Assembly: GCA_030448085.1 (NCBI GenBank)
Contig: JAUJNU010000033.1
Span: 1-25,204 of the forward strand
DNA: 25,204 nt
DNA from: Actinomycetota bacterium
Lineage (GTDB): Bacteria > Actinomycetota > UBA4738 > CADDZG01 > WHSQ01
Direction: 5' to 3'
The position numbers and the translations under genes are program-made. Positions 1 to 8,648 of the stretch are shown piece by piece. Below the pieces are notes generated by a model. That model did not search any database and was not told the origin of the DNA. It saw only the letters and a list, made by a program, of their open reading frames with translations. The first letter of the stretch is position 1; each line of letters starts with the position of its first letter.

Positions 1-737
1 CAGGCGCCGAGGACGATGGCGACGTTGCTACCGGAAACCGCCAACAGGTGGGACAGGCCCGCGGCGCGGAACTTCTCGATGGTGGCCGGAGGTATCCCCG
101 AGGTGTCTCCGATCGTGAGCCCCCGGATCAGGTCCCGCTCGGGAGAGGGCACAACCTCGGTGGCCCGCTCCAACCCGCCACGAACAGCGGCAGCCGCCGC
201 CATCGGACCTCCCCGGGGCGGTGACAGATCGATGTCCAGCACCTGCACCTCTGCCCCCGCCCCCTGGCGCTTCCGGGCGACCGAGAAGGGATCGTGCGCA
301 GGCAAGGGCACGAGACGGAACCGTCCGGAGAAACTCGATCCAGCGAGCCCCGCCTGGCCGTCGATGACCCCCCGCCCCGGATCCTCGACCCTTCCGTGGC
401 GCGCGCACTCGAGCCGATCGAGCCGCACGAACGTGCCGAGCCCACTGCCGGTCTCGAGGATCGACCCCGCCCCTGAGCACGACGGGACCCTCGCCGCGAG
501 CAGCTCCAGCGGCGACCGGTGCGCGGTGCGCACGTGAACCGCCACCACGCCGGCGCAGAGCCCGGCCGCGGCGACGGCGGCAAGGCGCGCACGTGGGCTC
601 CTGCGCCAGGTGGAGGCGTGCGCCGCCCCCAGCCCCGCCACGAGGAGCGCGGGGGACCAAGCTCCCCGCCACCCCCATACGGCACCCGCGGCCACCCCGG
701 CGGTCGCGACCCAGACCCGTGCGGTTGTCGGGTCCAT
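1..737 (-). CDS. comEC: ComEC/Rec2 DNA-uptake channel protein, N-terminal part
   Basis: ComEC forms the inner-membrane channel that takes up single-stranded DNA during natural transformation. Only the first 245 residues lie in the window; the frame is open to the left edge, so the gene continues beyond it. The ATG at 737 overlaps the comEA stop by one base (TGATG), which fixes the start and implies translational coupling. The protein opens with hydrophobic segments rich in Ala, Val and Gly, followed by a soluble DUF4131-like part. Near its end in the window comes LTIGDTSGIPPATIEKFRAA, then GLSHLLAVSGSNVA, the signature that begins the family's competence domain. Order and overlap with comEA support the call. 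No frameshift is needed. Confidence 0.9.
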   Translation of the reverse strand, partial: MDPTTARVWVATAGVAAGAVWGWRGAWSPALLVAGLGAAHASTWRRSPRARLAAVAAAGLCAGVVAVHVRTAHRSPLELLAARVPSCSGAGSILETGSGLGTFVRLDRLECARHGRVEDPGRGVIDGQAGLAGSSFSGRFRLVPLPAHDPFSVARKRQGAGAEVQVLDIDLSPPRGGPMAAAAAVRGGLERATEVVPSPERDLIRGLTIGDTSGIPPATIEKFRAAGLSHLLAVSGSNVAIVLGA

Positions 738-1402
738 CAGACGGTGACATAGGGCCGCAAAGCCTCGAGCGTGGCCGGCCCGATGCCCGTCACCTCGAGG
801 AGCTGCTCGACCGACTCGAAGCTCCCGACCTCGTCGCGGTAGGTGAGGATCGCGAGCGCCGTGACCGGGCCGACACCCGGGATCGCCTCGAGCTGAGCCT
901 GGTCGGCTGTGTTGAGGTCCACCGGGGCGAGGCCCGCGTCGGTCGGCCCCGGAGATGCGGCCCCGGTTGGGGCGGACGAAGTCGCCTCACCCCTACGAGG
1001 GACGTCCACCTTGGCTGCGTCTTCGAGGATCTCCGCAAGGTTCAGCCCCCCGAGGTCGGCGTTGTCCGTGGCTCCCCCCGCAGCCGCGACGGCGTCCGCC
1101 ACGCGTTGACCTTCGATCAGCTGGTAGAGGCCGGGCTTCCTCACCGCTCCCGCCACGTGGACGAAGATGGCGCCGCTCGCCACGGACGGCGCGGCGCTGG
1201 GGGCGCTCCCAGAGGACACCGTGGGTGACACCGACGGCGGCGCGATGAGGGCGGGGGCGTGCCGGGTCCAAGACGCGATCGAGATCAACAGAGCGGCACC
1301 GACGAGGGCCAGCGCGCCGCGGGCATGGGCGCGGCCCCCGGACACCGCCTCCAGACGATCCCGCCAACCGCCGGGCAGCTCCACGTCTCGCACCCGGGAC
1401 AT
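737..1402 (-). CDS. comEA: ComEA, membrane-anchored DNA receptor for competence
   Basis: ComEA is the cell-surface double-stranded DNA receptor that hands DNA to ComEC. The 221-residue protein has a short cytoplasmic tail, one transmembrane segment (about 26-46), a Ser/Pro-rich linker, an SLBB domain (about 80-135, starting FVHVAGAVRKPGLYQL), a second linker and a helix-hairpin-helix domain (about 160-221). The last domain shows VDLNTADQAQLEAIPGVGP and TGIGPATLEALRPYV, the two HhH repeats that bind the DNA backbone. This SLBB-plus-HhH arrangement is the usual actinobacterial and Firmicutes form. The gene is intact, starts with ATG and overlaps comEC by one base. It is divergent from the acetyltransferase gene across about 63 bases. 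Confidence 0.95.
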   Translation of the reverse strand: MSRVRDVELPGGWRDRLEAVSGGRAHARGALALVGAALLISIASWTRHAPALIAPPSVSPTVSSGSAPSAAPSVASGAIFVHVAGAVRKPGLYQLIEGQRVADAVAAAGGATDNADLGGLNLAEILEDAAKVDVPRRGEATSSAPTGAASPGPTDAGLAPVDLNTADQAQLEAIPGVGPVTALAILTYRDEVGSFESVEQLLEVTGIGPATLEALRPYVTV

Positions 1403-1465
1403 CCCATCCGTCTGCGGTCGAGAACGTGGTGACCCTCACCACCTTCGCTATCGGATGATGGGGCC
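1403..1465. promoter_or_regulatory. Divergent intergenic region between comEA and the eis-like gene
   Basis: These 63 bases must hold the promoters for comEA on the minus strand and the acetyltransferase/MFS pair on the plus strand. A short inverted repeat, GGTGACCCTCACC, lies at about 1428-1440 and could be an operator. I see no convincing pair of -35 and -10 boxes on either strand. The assignment rests on the divergent gene layout. Confidence 0.35.
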
Positions 1466-2686
1466 ATGACGATAGACATCCGCCGCTCCGGCGGAGAGGA
1501 CATGAAGAGGTTCCTCACCGTCTGCGAGAGCGCCTTCGGCGAGGGGGCCGCCGAAGAAGACGTCGCAAGGTTCAGCCGCCTCCTCCCGGCGGACCGAACG
1601 TGGGCGGCCTGGGACGGCGGCGACATGGTGGGCACCGCAGGGTCGTATCCCTTCCACCTCGCGATCCCCGGGGGCACCATTCCGGCCTCGGGCGTGACGA
1701 TGGTCGGGGTCCTTCCGAGTCACACCCGGCGCGGGATCCTCACCGAGATGATGAAGGAGACCCTCGAGCATGCACGGGCGGGCGGCGAGAGCGTCGGCGT
1801 CCTGTGGGCCTCGGAAGGATCCATCTACGGCCGCTACGGATACGGGGTCGCGACGAAGCAATCGCGGATCGAGGCCGACGTCAAGGTCGCGTGGAGAGAC
1901 TCGAGCCCGCCCCGGGGCCGGGTTCGCCTGGTGCCTCCCCTCGAGGCGATCCCCGAGTTGAGCGACGTCTACGAACGGATCCACACCATCTCGCCGGGGA
2001 CGGCGGCGCGATCCGAAGACTGGTGGCGCTATCACCGTCTGGACGACAACGCCCAATCCCGCGGCCGCGCGGGGCCGCTCTTCTGCGCTCTCCTCGAGCT
2101 GGACGGGAGGACCGAAGGCTACGCGCTGTACCGCGTCGAGCAAGAGTGGGCGAGCGGGTTCGCGAACTCCACCCTGCGGGTGGCCGAAGCCCTCGGAGGC
2201 ACACCCGAGGCGACGCGGGAGATCTGGCGCTTCCTCTTCAAGATCGATCTCGTGGCAAGGGTGGAGGGCTGGTGGCTACCTATCGACCATCCCCTGTTCC
2301 TGATGGTGGCGGAACCGCGGCGCTTGAAGGTAGGGGTCACGGACGCGCTGTGGCTGCGCTTGGTGGACGCCCGGGCCGCGTTGTCGGAGCGGAGCTACGG
2401 AGCAGAGGACCGGATCGTGATCGAGCTGACCGATCGCTTGCTGCCAGGGAACGAGGGCGTGTGGGCTCTCGACACCCGCGCGGGGGACCCGGTCATAGAG
2501 CGTGTGTCCGAGGAGGCAGACGTGGCTCTCGACATCAGCGACCTCGGGTCCCTCTTCCTCGGCGGGTTCACGACGTCCGACCTCTTGAAGGCCGGTTTGG
2601 GCGAGGCCAAGAGCGAGGGGGCGGCGGCACGGATGGATGCTCTGTTCGGGACACCCACGGCCCCCTTCTGCCCAGAGATCTTCTGA
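1466..2686 (+). CDS. Eis-like GNAT N-acetyltransferase with C-terminal SCP2-like domain
   Basis: The 406-residue length and domain order match the Eis (enhanced intracellular survival) family, whose characterised members acetylate amines on aminoglycosides, polyamines or peptides using acetyl-CoA. The N-terminal GNAT domain contains the acetyl-CoA loop VLPSHTRRGILTEMM (about 82-96) and the family segment SIYGRYGYGVAT (about 119-130). The tyrosine at about 126 matches the proton-donor position of mycobacterial Eis. The C-terminal half resembles the sterol-carrier-like domain and ends in FCPEIF; in Eis the C-terminal carboxylate of a terminal Phe acts in catalysis. The ATG follows a GATGGGG stretch. 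The MFS gene follows with no gap, so the two are probably co-expressed. The substrate cannot be told from sequence. Confidence 0.88.
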   Translation: MTIDIRRSGGEDMKRFLTVCESAFGEGAAEEDVARFSRLLPADRTWAAWDGGDMVGTAGSYPFHLAIPGGTIPASGVTMVGVLPSHTRRGILTEMMKETLEHARAGGESVGVLWASEGSIYGRYGYGVATKQSRIEADVKVAWRDSSPPRGRVRLVPPLEAIPELSDVYERIHTISPGTAARSEDWWRYHRLDDNAQSRGRAGPLFCALLELDGRTEGYALYRVEQEWASGFANSTLRVAEALGGTPEATREIWRFLFKIDLVARVEGWWLPIDHPLFLMVAEPRRLKVGVTDALWLRLVDARAALSERSYGAEDRIVIELTDRLLPGNEGVWALDTRAGDPVIERVSEEADVALDISDLGSLFLGGFTTSDLLKAGLGEAKSEGAAARMDALFGTPTAPFCPEIF

Positions 2687-3895
2687 TTGCTGCGCCAGGA
2701 CCTCCGGCAGTTCCCCCGAGGCGCGTGGGTTCTTTTCGGCGGCAGCTTCATAAACCGGTTCGGCAGCTTCATCTCCGTCTTCCTCGTCCTCTACCTCACC
2801 GATAGCGGCTACTCCGCACCGGAGGCTGGCGCTGCCGTCGGCGCGTACGGGATCGGGAGCGCAGCCGCAACGGGGGTCGGCGGTTTCCTCGCCGACAGGA
2901 TCGGGCGTAGAGAGACGATCGCCATATCGATGTTCTCGTCCGCTGCGGCGATGCTCGCCTTGTCCCAGGCCAGGGGGCTCGTGACGATCGGCGTCCTGGT
3001 GGCGGTCGCCGGGCTCGCCGCCGAGCTCTACCGGCCGGCCTCCGGCGCCCTGCTCGCCGATCTCCTGCCGCCAGGGCTGAGGGTCACGGGCTTCGCCGCC
3101 TACCGTCTGGCGATCAACGCCGGCTTCGCCTTCGGGCCCGCAGTCGCCGGCTTCCTCGCGAGCCGATCTTTCTTCCTGCTCTTCGTTGGAGATGCAGTCA
3201 CCTCGGTCGCTTACGGTCTCCTCGCATTGAGGATGTTGCCCGCCGGGCGGGGGCCCGCCCAGGACAGCCCGACGCGCGCAGCGCTGAGCAGGATCGCTAG
3301 AGACCGAACGTTCCTGACCTTCTGCCTCTCCACCCTCCTCGGCGCCATCTGCTACATGCAGATCCAGAGCACCCTCAGCCTGCACGTGGTCGACAGCGGC
3401 CACACCGCCGCCACTTACGGATTGCTCATCTCGTTCAACGGGGTCCTGATAGTCCTCCTCGAGCTGGGACTTACCAACTACACCAAACGCGTGAGAGCGA
3501 GGCGGGCGATGACCCTGGGCATGCTGCTCACCGGGGTCGGATTCGCCCTCACCTCGATCGCCCATTCCCTGCCCCTGCTCGCATTCACGGTGGTCCTATG
3601 GACGCTCGGCGAGATCATCCACGCCCCCGTCTCGCAAGCTTTCGTCACGAGATTGGCTCCACCGGACATGAGGGGGCGATACCTCGGCGTCTACGGTCTC
3701 AGCTTCGCGGCGGCGCTGGTGATCGCACCGAGCGCGGGCGGATGGATCTACAGCCGCGATCCCACGCTGCTGTGGCTCATCTGCGGCGCTCTGTCGTCGG
3801 CTTCCGCAGCCCTGATCTTCTTCGGCCGCGACCGGGAGGTGACTCCTCGGCTGGGGCCCGAGGCCGGCCCCGAGATTGCCGGGCTCGAGAGCTGA
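2687..3895 (+). CDS. Major facilitator superfamily (MFS) transporter
   Basis: This is a 402-residue integral membrane protein of the MFS class, driven by an ion gradient, with about twelve hydrophobic helices. MFS motif A, GGFLADRIGRRE, sits in the loop between helices 2 and 3 (about residues 65-76), and FGGSFINRFGSFI lies in helix 1. The organisation resembles MDR-type drug/H+ antiporters. The start is a TTG directly after the TGA of the acetyltransferase gene, with zero spacing, which points to translational coupling. The stop at 3895 is one base from the convergent leuS stop. The substrate is unknown; pairing with an Eis-like enzyme suggests handling of a small amine or drug, which is inference only. 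Confidence 0.88.
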   Translation: MLRQDLRQFPRGAWVLFGGSFINRFGSFISVFLVLYLTDSGYSAPEAGAAVGAYGIGSAAATGVGGFLADRIGRRETIAISMFSSAAAMLALSQARGLVTIGVLVAVAGLAAELYRPASGALLADLLPPGLRVTGFAAYRLAINAGFAFGPAVAGFLASRSFFLLFVGDAVTSVAYGLLALRMLPAGRGPAQDSPTRAALSRIARDRTFLTFCLSTLLGAICYMQIQSTLSLHVVDSGHTAATYGLLISFNGVLIVLLELGLTNYTKRVRARRAMTLGMLLTGVGFALTSIAHSLPLLAFTVVLWTLGEIIHAPVSQAFVTRLAPPDMRGRYLGVYGLSFAAALVIAPSAGGWIYSRDPTLLWLICGALSSASAALIFFGRDREVTPRLGPEAGPEIAGLES

Positions 3896-3896
3896 C

Positions 3897-6378
3897 CTAG
3901 CCCTTCACGACCAGGGACAGCAGTTTCGGGGGCCGGGCGATCACCTTGTCCGGATCCCGGCCCTTCAGGTGAGTGCGCACGTTGGCCGAGGCGAGTGCCG
4001 CCTGCAGCATCTCGTTCTCGCCCACCGCCGCCCCTACCGGGATGGTCGCTCGGACCTTGCCGTTCACCTGGACGATCATCGTCACCTCGTCCTCGGCGGC
4101 GAGCAGCGGGTCGAACGTCGGCCAGGGCTGATCGTGGACGGATCCGCCGAAGCCCATCCGCCGCCATTCATCCTCGGTGAGGAAGGGGGCCATGGGGGCG
4201 AGGAGGAGGAGGAGCGTCCTGCACAGCGTGTGGAGGGTGGCGGCGTCGCCTCCGCCCGCCGCCCGGTACCTGTAGGCCTCGTTCACCAGCTCTTGCAGGC
4301 GTGAGATGGCGGTGTTGTAAGAGAAGCTCTCGTAGTCGGCGTTACGACCTTGATCGTGCGGTGGACGATCCGGACCAACGCTCTCTCGCGATCTCCCTCG
4401 TCATCATCCGGAGAGCTCTCCAGCTCGGACACCTCTTCGCATAGGCGCCACACCCGCTGGAGCCAGGGGGCGGTGGCGCGACCGATCGCAGTTACACCCT
4501 CCATCGGCCAGTCGAACGCCTGCTCCGCAGGCGGAGAACAACATGTAGAGGCGAAGGGCGTCGGCCCCGTAGCGATCCAGCGCCTCCGTCAGCTCGACGA
4601 TGTTCCCCGCGACTTGGACATGCGCTTACCGCCCATTGTGATGAGCCCCTGGTTGCAGGCAGGGAACGGCTCTGGATCGTCCGCCATCCCGGTGTCCATG
4701 AGGAACTTCTGGATGAAACGCGCGTAGATCAAGTGCAGGACGGCGTGCTCGACCCCCCCGAGTACTGGTCGATCGGCATCCACGCATTGCTCTTCGCGGG
4801 ATCGAATGGAGCCTCGGTGTTGCGCGGGTCGAGGTACCGGTGGAAGTACCAGGAGGAGTCGACGAAAGTGTCCATCGTGTCGGTCTCGCGCTTGCCCGGG
4901 CCTGCGCATCGGGGGCAGGGGGACGTTGACCCAGTCGGTCGCACTGGCGAGTGGCGACGCTGCATCCTGAGGCGTGAAGTCGACGTCCTCGGGCAGCTCC
5001 AAAGGAAGCTGGTCCTCCGGGACCGGCACCTCGCCGCAGCTCTCGCAGAACACGATCGGGATCGGGGTACCCCAGTACCGTTGCCTGCTGACGAGCCAGT
5101 CACGCAAGCGGAAGTTCGTGGCCGCGCGCCCGAAATTCTGCTCCTCGAGCCAGGAGGTCACGTTCTGCACCGCGTCCGACGTGGGCGTCCCATCGAAGGG
5201 CCCGCTCTTCACCAGCGTGCCGACGCCCGAATAGGCCGCCACCATCGTCGCGCTCTCGGGCGCGCGCCCCCGCCCTCGGGAGCGATGACGGGCCTGATCT
5301 CGAGACCGTAGGAGCGGGCGAACTCGAAGTCCCTCTGATCGTGCGCAGGGACCGCCATGATGGCCCCGGTGCCGTAATCCATGAGCACGTAATCGGCGAG
5401 CCAGATGGGGATCGGCTCGCCCGTAACTGGATTCAGGATGTGCCTTCCCGTGAACATCCCCCTTCTTCTGGCGATCCGCGGAGGTGCGATCGATGTCGCT
5501 TAGCCTGCCGACCTCTCCCCGGAAGCCGGCGAGCTCATCCTCCTTGCCCGTGCTCGCGCAGAGCTCGTCCGCGAGCGGGTGCTCGGGAGCGATGACGAAG
5601 AAGGTGGCCCCCATAGGGTGTCGGGCCGCGTCGTGTAGACGGTCACCGGCTCGAGACGACCCTCGATCGTGAAGTTCACCTCGGCTCCGTGGGAACGGCC
5701 GATCCAGTTCTTCTGCAACGTCTTAAGCCGGTCGCTCCAGCCGACGAGCATCTCCATGTCGTCGAGGAGCCGGTCTGCGTAGTCGGTGATCTTGAAGAAC
5801 CACTGCGTGAGGAACCTTTTCTCGACGAGGGTGTCGCACCGCTCGCAGCGACCGTTCACGACCTGCTCGTTGGCCAGCACGGTCTTGTCCGTGGGGCACC
5901 AGTTCGTCGCCGCGGCTTTCCGATAAGCGAGGCCCTTCTCGTACAGACGCAGGAAGAGCCACTGGTTCCACCGGTAGTAGGACGGCTCGCAGGTGTAGAA
6001 AACGCGATCCCAGTCGAACGACAGCCCCATCCGCTCCATCGAAGCCCGATGCTTGGCGATGTTGGCGTAGGTCCACTTCTTCGGATGGACGCCTCTCTTG
6101 ATGGCGGCGTTCTCGGCAGGAAGGCCGAACGCGTCCCCAACCGATCGGATTCAGGACCTGGAACCCGTTCATCCGGGAGAAGCGGGCTATCGAGTCGTGG
6201 ATCGAGAAGATCTCGACGTGCCCCATGTGCAGGTCACCCGAGGGTAAGGGAACATCGTGACGAGGTAGCGCTTGTTCCCGGAGGGCAGCTCGGGCGCGCG
6301 CCAGCGGTTCGTGGAAACCCACTCGTCCTGCCATCGTTCTTCGACCTCGCTGAAGTCGTATTCACGCTCTCGATCCAT
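3897..6378 (-). CDS. leuS: Leucyl-tRNA synthetase (frameshifted in this assembly)
   Basis: LeuRS charges tRNA-Leu with leucine in the cytoplasm. The locus would code about 827 residues, normal for bacterial LeuRS, starting at the ATG at 6378 ([16 protein letters not shown]). Visible landmarks are the HMGH form of HIGH (about residues 51-54), [15 protein letters not shown] with a CERC pair (zinc-type insert), the editing domain around [30 protein letters not shown], the RMSKS form of KMSKS near base 4615, and a C-terminal anticodon-binding region ending [12 protein letters not shown]. The frame changes about ten times, near 6240, 6136, 5610, 5460, 5269, 4920, 4756, 4606, 4533 and 4344. Nearly all fall in G or C runs and each is mended by one base. 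Since LeuRS is essential, sequencing error is the likely cause. Confidence 0.93.
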
Positions 6379-6417
6379 GGTTCCACCCTAAGCCGTGGAG
6401 GGTCGCGGCCCTGAAGC

Positions 6418-7242
6418 TCAACCGACGGGGCAGCTCCCGAATGGGGAACGGATGAACTCGGGAAGGCCGGAGAGCTGCTCGCCTGCGACCCTCAGCGTTT
6501 CGGGCGGGCCTAGGGGCGCGCAACAACACGTCCCCCTCGATGCTGAAGTGCCTGCGGATGACCTTGTACTGGTCCCCCTGTGTGGTAGCCACCGAGACGA
6601 CGATCGAGCCGGGCTCGGTGCAGTCGACCCCGTCCAGATGACCAACGCTCCCACCCGAGGCGAAGAGTCTTTCCCCGCCCCCTCGGACTCCACCTCGAGC
6701 GGGGCGAGCCTGCCACCACGGACAGAGAAGAGCCCGTAGAACTCGGTCGAAGCACCGGCAAGGAGCCTCACCACCACCTCGGCCCCGGGCCTGCCGTCCA
6801 CCTGGCGCACCGACACTAGTTGAGGGAGCCCGGTTCCGGCGGGGATGTCCGGCTCCCCCACCGGGAGCGCGCTCGTGCCGACGGCCGTCTGGACCACGAT
6901 GACGGTGGCGCAAAGAGGGTCTGGGTCCTGGTTGCGAGCGATGGAGATGGCGTCTTCGACCCCGTCTCCGTCCACGTCGCCCCGCAACTCGGCGGGGTGC
7001 TCCGGTTGATCCAGCAGCGCCGCGGTTTGCTCGACACAAGGGCCCGGGGTCGCCGACGGCTGGGGGGACGCGCTCGGGGGGACGCTAGAGGCCGGGGACG
7101 GGATCGCCGCGGGCGACTCGCTCGCGGCCGGCGTCACGAGCACGTCCGACGCAGGATCCTCGGTGCATCCAGCCAGCAACAAAGACACCGCTACGAACAG
7201 AGAAAGCGCCCCCCGGAGGGGTGGGCGCGAGTGGAAGCGCAC
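6418..7242 (-). CDS. Predicted lipoprotein of unknown function with a Ca2+-loop-like motif
   Basis: I do not recognise a named family. The product (about 274 residues, GTG start at 7242) has a signal peptide with lipobox LLAGC and lipidation Cys at about 26, so it should be anchored outside the membrane. A Ser/Pro/Ala-rich linker (about 35-68) follows. Then comes GDVDGDGVEDAISIARN, a DxDxDGxxD loop (Asp 89, 91, 93, 97) of the kind found in FG-GAP/VCBS repeats, and a beta-rich C-terminal domain. The frame shifts near 6672 and back near 6515; the middle frame reads GSIVVSVATTQGDQYKVIRR, so the pair looks like compensating indels. The gene begins three bases after the stop of the upstream membrane protein and lies 39 bases before leuS. 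Confidence 0.7.
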   Translation of the reverse strand: MRFHSRPPLRGALSLFVAVSLLLAGCTEDPASDVLVTPAASESPAAIPSPASSVPPSASPQPSATPGPCVEQTAALLDQPEHPAELRGDVDGDGVEDAISIARNQDPDPLCATVIVVQTAVGTSALPVGEPDIPAGTGLPQLVSVRQVDGRPGAEVVVRLLAGASTEFYGLFSVRGGRLAPLEVESEGAGKDSSPRVGALVIWTGSTAPSPARSSSRWLPHRGTSTRSSAGTSASRGTCCCAPLGPPETLRVAGEQLSGLPEFIRSPFGSCPVG

Positions 7243-7245
7243 CCG

Positions 7246-7746
7246 CTAGGAATGCCCTCTCGAAAGCTGCTGCCCAAGTGACTCGGCGCCGGGCCGAAAC
7301 GGACGTCCTACGGAATACCGCCGCGACTCACCGTTCACCTCGAGATCGAGCCGGCCACCGAGGAATCCGTCCGAGTACTTCGCCCCGGTGATGCTGTGCA
7401 GTGGGATCTCTTCATCCAGCGCCGTCTTCTTCGTCGAGAACGCAGACGCGCGGACAACGACGAGCCGATCGTCGGTGAGGAGCAGGTGATAGAACCGGTT
7501 GAGCAGCACCGATCCCCCGCCGGCGATGGCACCGATCACCCAAGGTCGCAGCTCGACACCTTGCAGGCTGAGAGTCACCTGTACGGCTATCAGGACCACG
7601 ACCAACGGGATGAGGATCCGATAGTTCACCCGATAGGCGTATACGGCCACCTTGGGCTGCTGGCCCTTTAGGTGCTGCCCAGCTGTGGCCTGCATGCGCG
7701 ACTGCATCTTGGCCCGCTGCCGTTCCGAGAACCCCCCGCCCGCCAT
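7246..7746 (-). CDS. Small membrane protein with two TM helices and a PH-like C-terminal domain
   Basis: The 166-residue protein starts with a basic, Gln-rich segment (GFSERQRAKMQSRMQAT), then two hydrophobic helices separated by a short loop (about 43-65 and 70-83). The cytoplasmic C-terminal part reads YHLLLTDDRLVVVRAS, followed by EEIPLHSITGAKYS and DLEVNGESRRYSV. This strand pattern resembles bacterial PH-like domains (bPH class, YdbT/YdbS type), often membrane-associated and of uncertain function. The gene is intact with an ATG start. Its stop is three bases from the lipoprotein start, so they are probably made together. The fold call is inference from the strand pattern. Confidence 0.6.
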   Translation of the reverse strand: MAGGGFSERQRAKMQSRMQATAGQHLKGQQPKVAVYAYRVNYRILIPLVVVLIAVQVTLSLQGVELRPWVIGAIAGGGSVLLNRFYHLLLTDDRLVVVRASAFSTKKTALDEEIPLHSITGAKYSDGFLGGRLDLEVNGESRRYSVGRPFRPGAESLGQQLSRGHS

Positions 7747-7795
7747 GTCCCAAACTCTACCGACCCCGGCCCCCAGGATCGGACAGGCTGCCTCC

Positions 7796-8506
7796 CTAGA
7801 GGAAGAGCAAGAGCGCTGCGTACCCTCCGGCGCCCAGGGCGAATGCAGTGAAGCTGCTCTCGCTTTGGGTGGGCAGCTCCTCCTTCAGCACGTTGAGGAT
7901 GATGCTCCCAGCTATGAAAGCCAGAACGAGAGCCAGGGCGGCCTCCGAAACCTCGACGATCTGTGCGGCCAGGGCCCCCGCGCAGATCGCGCCCACCAGG
8001 ACCCAACGGCCGATCTTTGCGTACGCTTCCCGGTGATGCTCCCGAAGAGCGAAGTCATTCACGAAGAAGTGCAACCCCATGGCCAGCGTGTAAGTGGCGA
8101 CCACGGCGACCCCTTCCTCCGCGCGCTGATGCAGGGCGTACCCGATGATGGCGTTGTAGACGGCGTAAGAGGCCATGGAGAAGGTGAACACGGCGTCCGT
8201 CCGACTGGGCTTCCTCGTCTCTTTGGATCTCTGAACCCAAAGCTCGATCCCGTAGAAGAGCCCGAGCCCTGCCAGGGCCATCAGGTAAGCGTGCTGCTCG
8301 AGCCCGGGGGTGGCACGGTCCGTTGCCTCCTCCACGGCCCGCTGGCCCTCGGCGAGCTCAGGCAGGAGATGAAGGAACACGAATGAGACAGAAACACCGC
8401 CGGCGGCCGACAACCAACGGCTCCGGGGAAGGTAAGCGATGGCTCTCAGGCGTCCACCGACTAGATGCAACGCAGCGAGAAAGAGCAAAGCGATCGCTGT
8501 CGTCAT
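7796..8506 (-). CDS. ZIP-like multi-pass integral membrane protein
   Basis: The 236-residue protein has about seven hydrophobic helices. Two features recall the ZIP metal-transporter superfamily: SVSFVFLHLLPELAEG near residues 39-54 and AFIAGSIILNVLKEELP near the C-terminus, with many small residues packed in between. A possible metal site is LHFFVNDFALREHH in the middle. The usual ZIP pair of motifs, HNxxDG and HExPHE, is absent, so metal transport is not shown. The gene is intact, starts with ATG and lies between tRNA-Ala and the PH-like gene. It may be a diverged ZIP relative or a separate membrane family. Confidence 0.55.
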   Translation of the reverse strand: MTTAIALLFLAALHLVGGRLRAIAYLPRSRWLSAAGGVSVSFVFLHLLPELAEGQRAVEEATDRATPGLEQHAYLMALAGLGLFYGIELWVQRSKETRKPSRTDAVFTFSMASYAVYNAIIGYALHQRAEEGVAVVATYTLAMGLHFFVNDFALREHHREAYAKIGRWVLVGAICAGALAAQIVEVSEAALALVLAFIAGSIILNVLKEELPTQSESSFTAFALGAGGYAALLLFL

Positions 8507-8528
8507 CCGATGACGCTACCCGTTGGGG

Positions 8529-8544
8529 AGCGGCCCCCGCCGCT
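8529..8544 (-). other. GC-rich hairpin downstream of tRNA-Ala
   Basis: Read on the minus strand, AGCGGC and GCCGCT form a perfect 6-bp stem around a GGGG loop, beginning 12 bases after the tRNA CCA end. It could help end or process the tRNA transcript. There is no run of T residues after it, so it is not a standard intrinsic terminator. Confidence 0.3.
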
Positions 8545-8555
8545 GCGGTTCGGTG

Positions 8556-8631
8556 TGGTGGACCCGACCGGGATCGAACCGGTTACCTCCGCCATGCCAT
8601 GGCGGCGCTCTACCAAGTGAGCTACGGGCCC
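8556..8631 (-). tRNA. tRNA-Ala, anticodon GGC
   Basis: The minus strand folds as a full cloverleaf of 76 bases including an encoded CCA end. The acceptor stem GGGCCCG pairs with CGGGTCC and contains G3:U70, the identity element for alanine. The D stem is GCTC/GAGC. The anticodon stem CCGCC/GGCGG holds the loop ATGGCAT, with T33 and anticodon GGC, reading GCC codons, which are common in this GC-rich DNA. The variable loop is AGGTA and the T arm is ACCGG-TTCGATC-CCGGT. It begins 17 bases after the stop of the Arg/Ser-rich gene, so it may be processed from the nadD-rsfS transcript. Confidence 0.97.
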
Positions 8632-8648
8632 TTGAAGACCTAGTCTAA

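Noticed and set aside
28..750. 240-residue minus-strand frame in the comEC region
   Set aside because: It is a shifted frame full of Arg and Gly. The frame starting at 737 runs open to the edge and contains the ComEC signature.
2276..3565. 429-residue open frame on the minus strand opposite the MFS gene
   Set aside because: It is rich in Asp, Glu, Gly and Arg as expected from the complement of GC-rich coding DNA. The plus-strand frame has clear MFS motifs and helices.
3897..6378. Programmed frameshifting or split-gene design in leuS
   Set aside because: About ten shifts in both directions at G/C runs, without slippery-site logic, fit sequencing error far better.
8529..8544. Intrinsic terminator after tRNA-Ala
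   Set aside because: The stem is perfect but no T run follows, so it is listed only as a hairpin.
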